This document shows positions 33,060 through 45,000 of a DNA stretch of 64,000 nt, piece by piece. How positions within the stretch are numbered: the stretch's first letter is position 1; the number at the start of each line of letters is the position of its first letter. Source of the DNA: Trichostrongylus colubriformis (lineage: Eukaryota; Nematoda; Chromadorea; Rhabditida; Trichostrongylidae); NCBI GenBank assembly GCA_963978905.1, contig OZ022261.1, positions 2,791,992 through 2,855,991 on the forward strand, given 5' to 3'. The translations under genes were made by a program, and so were the position numbers. The notes beneath the pieces are model-generated. The model searched no databases and had not been told where the DNA came from. It worked only from the letters and a program-made list of their open reading frames with translations.

Positions 33060-36000
33060 GGGGACGATGATGATGATTCGCTAGTGCTGCCCGATCTGAT
33101 GCAGCAGCAAGGTTTGCATGTGCAGGTACGACCAAAGAAATAATGCTTTTATCCACTTATGTAGCTAAAAGAGCAGATAAACCCACGAAACAACACACAA
33201 AAGGCGCTGCTAACGTTTCAGCACTCTTTTGTCGCCGCCATTTTGCACTCCTAACCTAACTGTTTCCACACGTACTTTTCCCTGTCACCATATTTGCTAC
33301 TGTGCTATTTAGGAGGTCTGCAAAGTGATCAGCATCCGTAAATGGAACATCGAGAAGGGTCGCCCACGCAGGTAAATGTGGCTTTGCTAATTTTTTCCAT
33401 TTGCAAACAGTATGCGTACCATGAGAGGTGTTTGTCTCAGAACACACATGTATCAACCTTATCTTCTTTTTATGATCAGCAATCCATATTAATTTTTTTC
33501 CTGAGCGCAATAATCATTCGGAGGTGAGGCAACAATAAGTAAGGTTCGTCCCACGGAACATGCTTTTCTAGGAAAGGTGCCTTTAAGGTAGAAACTTTGC
33601 GTGCAGCGTTGCGCGCGTGACACGACGAGTGCGAGCTAGGGGCGCCGCATTGCTTGGGTCCTAGAGCGATGGTGCAATGCCTTATTTTAGGCCTAATCGC
33701 TTTGGGACTAATGAATACAGCACCCATGATTTGCACCCATCACGCTCTGCGCCGCATGCTACGATGTGAATTTTCTGTCCCATTGACACACAGCTGCTTT
33801 CCTATCGATTGCTTCGCGCGACGTCTATGTGAGATGAGAGACATCGCGGATTTTTCAAGTCACAGTCATTCAAAAAGAGTAGTGTGGATAATAAGGGACT
33901 ACATTTTCATATTCTTGCTCGATGAAGACACTGTCGTATTTCAGGCAACGGGTATTACTCTTCCGACGAGTCAACGAACTACCGTAGACGATTTATCAAG
34001 CAGCAGTCGTGAGTTACTTCAAGACATATTACTTAGTTAGGTTACTTAGGCGACCCGTTCCTCAGCAAGCGATTGGCTTTGCGCGGGTCCCAACTTCTAT
34101 TCCATTTGTAACGATCTTGCGCCACAGTCGTCCAATGGGCGATCAGCTGTAATGAGGCTGGATCAACGACATTGTTTCTGAGTGCGATCGAGTCGAACCA
34201 TCGCATAGCGGTCGGCCGCCTGGGCGCGTGAGCTCTCTTGGGTACCAACGGATAGTGGCTGCACTCCATCGGCCATCAGTGCGCCGCATCAGATGCCCTG
34301 CGTATCGATGTTTCGATTCGTCGGCGTGTGCGAGCGCATCCTTTACTCTAGACATTGCTCTGATGTCGGAGTTGTGCAGGCCAAGTTCCTGTTGCCGTTT
34401 AAGCGTGAATCCCAGCAGCCGCCGTTCGAGAGAAGCCTGTATCGTTTTCAACTGTTTTTCCATCGACGCCGTCAGTGTCCAGGTCTCGTATATGTATATG
34501 TCTTGAAGTGCACTACGCTCCACCAGGCGTAGTGCACTTCAAGACATATACAAATAAAAACTCTTCTGCTTAGCAGCTCTTTGTCCAGTAGTGGTTGTTG
34601 CTGACATTATCTCACATTGTTGCTATTTCTTTACCCTTTTTCGAGCGAAGCGCATGGTAAATACTAGACTCAGAAAATCAGTTCCTACAAAATGATTCCT
34701 CTAAGCTGGGAATTTGAGCTTTCTTCCCAAACATGTACCAAAACTTCAGAAATTCGCATTGCTGCGCGGCCTTACTTAGACCGCGTCCATACTTTACCCC
34801 GGCAGGGCGTGGATGGCAGCAAGGCAGAGTGGCACGAGGGATGTGGAAGGTCGACGCAAGCGGCGAGACAGGGTGGCACAGGCGGAGACGCAGAAAAACG
34901 CAGTCACGCTCTGCCGCCGACATCGCAAAGGATGAACACGGCCCAAGGGGGTGGGACGCGGTGGTTCTAATACCCATTTACTTGCGGCTCCCTAACTCGC
35001 ACGCATCGCGTTGCATGCCGCAGGCCGCGGTGGGAATTCCGGAAGATACATACACCTTTCCCTCGCGTGTCATGAAAGACTCGTTACCGCGTTACCCTCT
35101 CTGTGATTGTAATTAGAGAACAACCCGTAGACGGATATTTTTCCTCTTCTCAGCCCCGAAAAGACGGAAGCAATTCACAGTGTTCTCCATAGAATACCGT
35201 CCTTTCTCTTTCGTTTTCTCTAAATACGGCCTAAATACCAGCGTCCGCTTTTTCTGCCTGGTAGGCTAAAATTACTTCTTGCATGGAAAAAAATTCGGCA
35301 CTATTAACCCCGAGCTACTCCACTACCTCTCCGACCAATGTGGTCGAGGAGGTGATTTTTTGGAAAACTTTTCGATTTGGCTGCAAACTTCTGCCCAGGG
35401 GTAATTCGACCCGTAGAACACGAATATTGCATTTGTTTGGCGCGAGGTTGCTTGGCGCCTGCGCCATAGGCCACTCCATTTTGGCGCAGACGCACGCCTA
35501 TGGCGCAGACGCCAAGCAGTTTCTCGCTAAACGAATGTCATATTCGTGTTCTACGGGTCGAAGTACCCCTTGAAACAAATTTTGAGCGAGTTTGGTGATC
35601 CACCCCATTTCGGCGCCGGCGCCTATGGTGCAGGCGCCAAGCAGTTTTTCGCTAAACGAATGTCATTTTCGTGTTCTACGGGTCGAAATACCCCTGGGTA
35701 GGAGTTTGCAGCTGAATCGAAAGATTTTCCAAAAACCACCTCTTCGACCGCATCGGTTGAAGAGGTAATGGGGTAGCTCTGGGTAAATAGTGCCAAAAAT
35801 TCGAAGAATGTCACATTATCAAGTCCCTGTCAAAAATTCTGTCCCCCTCTTCAAAAAGTAAACCTTTTCAGTATTTTTTAGGCTTTGTGCAGATCTATCT
35901 TATCTTTCTTCTCGTGCGTAAACGTCGCGCGGAGCACGTCGCAACGTCAAATCCTGGCATAAGCGAACACGCCCCATTTCCTCCAGGATTACTGACATAA

Positions 36001-39000
36001 CGTGTCAAAAGAATCTGATATGGTTCACCCCTATTTTCAGATGTCGATGAATCTCCTCCCCAAGTGAATCTTCTCGAGTGGCTCGGAACGCGGGTATTGG
36101 CACGGGTCTCTGGTGGCGGTTACCAACCAGGTTCCATCAAGAATGTTCATGATAACAAAGACGTGGTTGTTCAGGTTAGATGTTGCGCGAAGTTGGATTT
36201 GTAATTTCTAGCCGATGTGTCGCACAGGAATTGTAATCGAGGGGGTCTTATTTTTGCGTTCAATATTTTACGTTTTTTTCTCACTAGTATTCACTCAACA
36301 TCTCTACTTCATGAAGCGGTAACCCTTACGAAGTTGTCGCCAAATGTACTTTCAAAGGATATCTTTTCAGTTCGACGATGGGCAGGAGCAACGATTCGAT
36401 GACGTGATGAACGAAACCAACTCAAATCTGATTATCGCTGATCAGGCTCCAACTCCTTCAATGGTATGTTTGCACGTCAATTCTGAAGATCGCTTCAACC
36501 GCAGTTCACAGTTTCCTTACGCAGCTTTGTGACCAGGTAGTAAAGCTTGGGAAAAGTTCTGGTTTTTTTTTCGACATAGCTAACTATCTGAAAAAGACAT
36601 TCTGTTCGTATTAGCTTTTCTAGGCATTTATGAAATTGCATGAAGTGCCACTTTGGAAGGGAAGGTGCGTGGTATTCTGTTCGTGAACTAGTGAATTGAT
36701 ACTTTTCATCAGGTCGAGCACAAATGACACTTGCGACCTTTTCCTTGAAGGGTCTTGCACGGAAAAATGAGTTTTTCTGTTACTCATATAGTTACGTTGT
36801 GTTTGCTTAATAAAAGCCGCATACAGAGTTCCACGCGGAAAAGTGAGAATGAGACAAAGATACAGCTCCTTAAGTGGCGACCAGGGGGGCAGGGACTTCA
36901 AGTAAGTACCCTTCCCCATCGTGCCGCAGTTGCAGACGGAGAATGTGACTGTTTACGTAACCCCGTGTCTCCACTATGCGTCTCCGATCGCGGCGGACGA
37001 CGGGGCGTGCACTTACTATGGGGCCCCGCCCCCTGGCTGCCACTTTGGGGAGCCGTATCTTAGCCGGGTTCTCACTTTTTCGCGTCAAACTTAGCATTAC
37101 TGAGCAAATACTACCTAAATATATAGGTAGCTGAGAAACTCATTTTTTCCAAGCACGATTTCTTTTAATGTTAGCCCACATGTATCAACGAGCAGTGAAC
37201 GAAGTGATAACACTTCGGAGAGAAGTCGCACTATCGCAAAATTTGTGCATCAACACAGTATATTAGTGTTGCACAGTAGTGCAACACAGTATATAGTGTG
37301 ATGATGTGCGTAAGTTACCTCATTTGTGAACATTTCAACCCAGTATTTCCGGAAAGAGGTGGTCAAGACGGTCGTTGGTCACTGGCCGCTCTGTCGTACA
37401 TATGATTGTGCATATGCCGCATGCACCATGTGAATCTTTAGCGGGGTGTATGCGTGAATATATACATGTAATATTATTTTTACCTATTCTGCAGCGGCAA
37501 TCGACAATCCATCAGTAATTTCTTCTATAGAATATAGTGTGTATACATGTTCAAAACCTAGAGAAAAGACGGATAGATTGCATAACATATTGGAAATTAT
37601 GAACAATGCTTTGCGATGGATGGAGTGACAACGCCTACAAGGCACAGACGGTCGAATGCGCAAGAGTGTAGGCCCATGTCTTCAATCCCTGCGCAAGCAC
37701 AGACCATGTCCGGCGTAAAATTGCAAAAATGGTGACGTTACCAGCGTCAGACCCAGGCCGGACATGACCGGAAGTGGCGGCAGAATCTCCACCCGAGTTC
37801 TGGTCAGTACGCGAGGCTAAACACGTTAATACGAATAAGGACTCTGAACAAAAGGTGGCTGACCGGTGATCCCGAAAGACTGCTGATGTTTGAGACGTCG
37901 AAATATCGAAGTCTTTTGTGTCCAGGAGAGACGCTGGAAAGGCGTAAAGGCACTGAACAAATGTAGTAGCCATCGCTGTAGCAAATACCCTCAAAGATTG
38001 CGACTCTGTCAAGAACAGGATTAGTGACCGAATCAAGGCGGTGATGATGGACATGGGGGAAAGTACTAAACAAAAATAACTGTGTGCGCATCACAAGCCG
38101 TTGTCCCAAACGAGTCAAGGACGAGTTCAGTCTTAGCGTCGTCGAAGCCACGAGTCCATTGAGTACCTTGTCGTGGCAGGTGACTTAAAGGTCACGTCGT
38201 TAGAGCTAGAAGTGGCTTAGAAAAGGTGCACAGGGGCAAAAGAATGTGCATAAGGAATATTAAGAAGAAAAGGGTGGTAGACCTAGCCACAGCCCACGGC
38301 CCAGCTACTACGTTCTTATGAAAATACCAGCCTTAATACTGTACAGGATGTCAAAGTACCGCTAAGAAAGGAACTTGTCACTCAGCAGAGACCTTTCCTA
38401 GCAGACATACCGCGGAGCTCTCCAAGAAAGCAAGGGCAAGAACCGGACGGAGAATCAGATGGTGGAATCGCTTAGGGGCGGAAGGGACGATCTAAAGAGG
38501 AGAACTAAAGGTCGACTTCCAAGCTCTGACGGTGCGATCCGGGAGACGTGAGACAGAGCAGCTGGCAAATCCAAGATGCGTGAAGAAAAAGCCAGGGAGA
38601 CTTGAGGTGGCCTCACAGAAAACAAAACGGCGTGGTGTGGAACGAAGAGGCTCAGAAGGTGTGAAATAAACAGAAGACGAAGCATACAAGCGCTGCAGGA
38701 AACAGATGGCTCGGAAGACTTTGCCTCTTTTAAGGTGGAGAGGGGTTGCCAAGCAGCTGTAGTCTAATCAAAGAACACGTAAATGGATGTCTCGTACAAG
38801 AAGTTGGATGGTAAAAAGGCATAGGAGCCACCCAAAGGGTGGCAAAGACGGTGATGAATAACGAGAGTGCTATACTGAGGAAACCAACCGAGGTCAAAGA
38901 GAGGTGGTAGGAGTACGTACGTTGGTTTCTGGATAAAGGCTGACGACATAAAGAAAGCACACAGGAAAAGCTGCGGCTAGTCCCATCCTTGGACACTGAA

Positions 39001-42000
39001 AAAATTTTCCAGTGTCAGATTTATGAAGATTGAAAAGGTATCCCATCTTCAATCAGAAGAGGACTCGATTTAGTGTTCCGACTTCCGCGGAATAAAATTG
39101 ACAGCTCATATCATGATACTGCACGGAAGGCTGTTTGACTCGAGGCCAAGTGAGCTTGTCATCGTCCCTCAGGAGCGGTTCCATTCATGCCTGAGCCTTC
39201 CGCCATGCCATCTTCATTCTTAGACAAGTGATCAAGAAGTGTCGTGAAAAGTGTCGGCCTTGCTACCTAGCATTGCTCGACCTTGGAAAGCTGTTCGACC
39301 TTTATCCCGGTCTTATCCGTATGAGAGCACTGGTCTCCCTCATACAAGATATGTACGATGTAGCTGAGGCAGCACAAGCAGTCTACAGGGTCTGACAACT
39401 GAGGTCAAGGTCTCGGTAGGGGCACGCCAATGGTCAGCTTACTGAGCACCTCCACCATCGCCTTCATAGTCGCCAAGTTTCATCCTCATGAAGCTTTTAT
39501 GACTAACAATTGCTTTTCTTTCTGCCATAAATATAACACTACAAGATAGAGCAACATCCTAGAAGGAGAACCAAGCTGAAACTTTGATCAAAACATCATT
39601 TATAACCGGCTCAATTCAGGTCAAAAACAAAACCATGGTTTGTGTACGATTACCTGCTGATCAAAGCATCTATCGAACAGGAGAGCTGATTTCTATTTCG
39701 AGCACACCAACAAAATATCAGGTATATTACTATTTTGGGCGTTTTGCACTACTTGTCAACATAGATCCGTCATCTGATTTTGTTTTGTGATAGAAAGTAA
39801 TCTATGGCTCGTTTCCTCCACCTTATTCTTCACGAGTGCGACACTGCAAGGTGTTAAAAGACGCTCTTATATATCCTTCCGGTTTTCTTCTCCTTCTTGC
39901 TTTGTTTTTTTCCACGTAGTCTTAAGTTCTGCAGATTTTCTGAAAGCGTCTCGTCATATACATACGAGTTATCATTTCTCGGCTTTGAGCAAGTACACGA
40001 TAACACTGCTGTTCACCACAATCTCGATCCCAGATCACAACCAGGCTAAGGCCGTCGGGAAATCCTCGTCAGGACGGGTCCTATCTGGTTCGCTGGAATG
40101 AGGGGGTCATACGCGTCCATGTAGCAGCAGTGATCAACGGAGTTTCTCAGGTCCAAAGCGTAAAGGGGAGATATGACGAGATTGACTAACAGGGTTCAAA
40201 CCCGTAACTAAGGTTTGATTCAATCTTCACGAAAGCCATATAGAAAGCGGTCCTCCACTAGCAGGAAACAAAGTAAAACACAAATTTTCAGATAAATACC
40301 TAAGACGATAATGTAGAACGAAGAGCGCATGGACAACGCTAAAGATAAACAGAGAATGAGGGCATGCTGTTTTCTTGGTCCTCTTGGAATTGAGGGGCAA
40401 TCAAGTTGTCAAGCTTCTGCAATCGAACGCGCATAACTTATGATGTGGTGCGATGTCGATACTAAATACCTTGTTCACAGTCCACGATTCCAAGACGATC
40501 ACGGTAATAGTGTACCCTTTGACGTCATCTCATGCATGGCGCGACTCACAACGATGCCGGCCAACGGCAATAGCCCTTTCGTTGGTTCGCTGGCACCAAA
40601 AACACGTACAAAGGAACCTCTCAAGTTCACCATAGTCGTGGGGAGCGGTATCCATCTATGGGTTATACCATAGATGAATACTCAGAGAACTATTGGGTTA
40701 ACACGAAAAACTAGCTGATATGGGTTTCCTTCATATCTTACTACAATTACAAGAACGTAAGGTCGCGGTTATAATTTGCGCACCGACGCCGGTGTCGGCG
40801 TCAAATTGACGCAGGTCTCGGTATCAATCTGGTAATGCGCTCCGTGTGCAAAACGCTTTACCCAACCGCACTACAGCATGGTGAACGTGGCGAGAGCCCA
40901 GGAATTCCAGTTTGAATATGGCATAGTATGCCTTTATGCCAAGATTCAAATTCGACACCGGCATCATTTAGTGCCGACACCGGAGTCATTTGACGCAGAC
41001 ACCGGCGTCATTTGACGCTGGCGTCGGCGTCAAATGACGTGTGCGCATACTATGACCGCGGTACAAACTGGTACTAGCGAGCCACTATACGGACCGGACA
41101 AAGGTTTGTATTACCAATAATGTAGATGAGATCCTCATGCATAGCTCATCCCGCAGCGAGCTGCGGCCAACGCTAGTCGCCATTCCATTGAACCTTTGAG
41201 AGCAAAGACTGAGTACTGGAAAAATTCCGCATCCGGACACAATGAATTATTTTTCTGAAGATGAGTGGGAAGATTTCGCCACTTTGACAAAAAAACAGTT
41301 ATTCGACTGGCTTCCAAGATACAAGACAAGATAAGTCTTCCTCTTTATAGTGATATGGTATAGTTCAAGTAGCCGTTAGCAAAGCGACAACCTCGCTGAC
41401 TTCCCCCCCCCCCCCACCGCAAATTTGTACTCAGAAGATTGAGTTTGAAGGGGGTTACGACCATTCGAAGTGAAGCACTTCGGAATGTTTCGAAATTTCC
41501 CTCGACTAGATTTGTGTATAGAGAACTACGCAACCATTAGAGAAACCAAGCGGCCAATAGATTGGTCTAAAAAAGCTGTTAAGAAAACAATTTACAGTAC
41601 TCCGAAAGATGGAGTTTTGGTAAACATACAAGTATTCAAAAAATGCTCCAATTTATTAGGTTGTTCCAAAAGTCTTGTAGTATTTTTTTCGATCATCACT
41701 TTTTTTTCGTCCAACAAATAACAATTAGGCAACAACGTATTGACCATTGTTATCGGCAACCCTTGATTTTCTGAGAGTCGAAGAAGTCAGCGATCGCCTT
41801 CGCAAGCAAGTCATAATCAACAATTTTCTCTTGGCCAGGAAGGATTCGAGAGGACGGATAAGGTTATAGCCAGAAGGGGCAATGTCTGGAGAGTATGGCG
41901 GGTGGGGCAGCACATCCCAGCCGACATCCTACTACTTGGCCTGGGAACTTTTCGCGAAATGGGAGCGGGCGTCGTCATGAAGAAAGGTGACCGCGGACCT

Positions 42001-45000
42001 TCTCCGGCACTTTTCTCGAACAGCGACGGCGAGCTACTGGAGCTGGTGAGTGCATACGGCAGCGGTGACTGTCTTGCCTTGTATCAGCACCTCGCGGAAA
42101 AGCACCTTCCGCGTCCCAGAACCAGCACAGTCCCAAGCGTGGTTTGTCTTTCATGTCAATCTCGCCGTTGCTGAAGCTGATGAACCAGCGGCGCACGGTC
42201 ACGTAGCTCACACATCCCTTGCCCAATGCAGCGCTGATGGAGTGGCAAGTTTCCGTCGTTTTGGTGCCGCAAGACCGCTCATAATAGATGACACCGCGAG
42301 TGGGTGGGTATCGACAACGAGCATTGTAGCTCTCTCCACGGGATCTGGTGGGTCAATATATATTTTCCTAGAAAGCATAGGGAACGTTTCACCATAGTCC
42401 TGAACCGCCTGGACCTGCCTCGAAGTGAACAAGAGAACAAGAGTTACTGATTTTTTTTTGGAGAAATACTACAAGACTTTTGGAACAACCTAATACTACT
42501 GGTATGACACCGCGCACCATCGCGATCGCCGCGTCGTTGTTGCATTGCGACGCGACACTCGCAGTGGAACGCATTCATGACTTCGTTTTGGTTTCTAACT
42601 TTCTTTTTTCATTCTTTATTCCTGCCGCATAACTTGCATTTCTTTTAACCCTTTTCCTCCGTCATCAGAGGAATAGTCCCCACGTCGACAACGCATCCGT
42701 TTGAGAATATAACTACTGAATTTCGTTAGGTTCTTATTCTTCTTGTTTTGTCACTTTTCGGCCTTAGTTTTTTAACGTAAATCCTGAATCCCTTCCTTGA
42801 TGAATCGCGTTGACTGAGTAGGAATCACCGTATTTGCGAAACCTGAAGAAGGGGTGTGGTGTCGTATGGAGGCTCCCTTTTTAACAGAGGGGTCGTAAAA
42901 CCTTGTTGGGGCTTCTAGTTGTATTTTGGCTTTACTCTAAGACTCTTTCCAAGGTCCAAGGAATCTGCGTTTACTGTTGCCCTGCTCTCGAGAAAGCGGT
43001 TCATCTGCTGCTCAACTTGCTTGATGTTATCCAATAAAGTGTCTTGTTGGTTCCGGGCGTGGCTAGGGCATATGGTGGAATGTTGCGAATCATTAGATGA
43101 TAATAGATCAGTATTGATCAGTTCCGAAGTGACTACACCTTCATGGAAATCCAATCAAATGGACATCCATTTTCGTGGATCTTCAATCGGGACTGCTTTT
43201 TTTTTGGAGCAGTTGCTACTTTGCCTTCATTATTTCGTCGTTGTAAAATATCATATCATTATCCATTATCATTTCCATTGTTCACCTTACTCGTTTACCT
43301 GTGTCCGCGAAAATTTAATGAGATTTGGAAGCGAGCCAGCGTCTACATTTATCGACAGGATGCTTTTCCAGGAGGGAAAACGCCACATTCCCACCATCCA
43401 TTCTAGAGAATGTTTGTTTGACAGAATCTTTTCTTTTGAATAACAGGAAATTGATCGCTTATCAAAAAATACTGGCTTCTATGAACTCAGCTGAAATGAT
43501 CAGTTTGAACTTCAAAAGAAAATGATGAAATGCTCACTCTAAGATTCATCAAAATCAACAGGACCAGTCTGACTCGTCTACTATTTATGGTGCTTTGTGC
43601 GTACTCGCTGCTTTTTACCAGAAGTAGGCATGCAGTTGCTCCGCAGAAGAAAGAAAGAATGGTTCGCATGAGGTCGAGAGTTCAGGTGCGAGTGGCGTCA
43701 TCGGATTGCAATTCCAGCGTATCAAGAGCAAATCTTCGTCTTCTCCGGCCACCATGGTATGAAGAATTGATGGCTGCACTTGAATCACGACACAGCGATG
43801 CCGGGTAACTGTGAATTACTCATTCCAAAACGAAGAGCCTGTATATTGGTTTTACTTTAGTTTTACTATTCGATTACAGATCAAACTCTACTACCACGTC
43901 ACAGTCACTGCTTGCTTCACCCTTGACAACCCCATCGGCAAATGGTCTGATTCCGAATATTCCTCTGTCACCAGAAAGCTTCATCACTTTCCTCGCTCTT
44001 CGACAACAACACGTCCAGCAACATCTTCAGGCTCAACAAAGCAGGTACATGTGTAGCGTACACCATCCAAGGTTCCGAGCTATCGTAGCCACAGTGAGAG
44101 GATGAGGATAGTTTCTTAGACGGAACAACAAACAGCTCTATAATAAAAAAAGAAAAGATTTATAGAAATGTAAATGTCATAAGTTAGTATGTGGTTTCGT
44201 TTTTTCTGTTCTTATACGAACACTGTTATCTATCGACCCCCGAGGCTCATCGGTGAGTTAGGGTGGATAGAAAACCAGAAAAGAATTATAGAAGTGTAAG
44301 TATTTGCCACGGGCCATGCAAGGCCACGTTCATACAATGCGCCGTCAAAACGTGGTTGTGTTCATAGTCAGCGCGGCAGAGTGGCACCAGGGAGTTGCAA
44401 AGAAGTCGCAAGCAACGAGAGAGGGTGGCACAGACGGAAACGCAGAGACATGCGGTTACGCCCCGCCACCTTCACCGCAAAGTATGAACGCGGCCTGATA
44501 GTAGGCCAGTGGGCCACTCGTTTTGAAGTATGACAAGCAACAGAAGTCCAACGAACTACGCGTAAGGCATTCACGCATATCCATGGTTTTGTTTAGAATG
44601 AATATTAGTACAAAGATCAAACTTATGGCAACGATAGGCCATGTGAATTCTATCTAATTTTAGCGAGCAACCGTCTGCATCGAAAAAAACATTGGTGGTT
44701 AGCAGCGTGGACTCCGATGACGACCAGGGCACCTCACAACAGGCGAGTTTATCCTTTGTATGAGTCATTTATTCTAGTACATTGCATACTGATACAGTGA
44801 ATACCTGTTTTAAATGGAGTAAAGAATTCAACAGTATCGCAAGCGCTTCTTAGTTAGCCTTGAAAACTCGGTCCGCTATTATAGTGTGAAGGCCTTGTAC
44901 CGTATTTTTCTCTTGAACTTACTACAATACAAAGCATCCTCGTAGCTGATGAATCCCGTACTCGAGACGAGGCCCTGCGTTCCAGGGATAGCTGCTCCTG

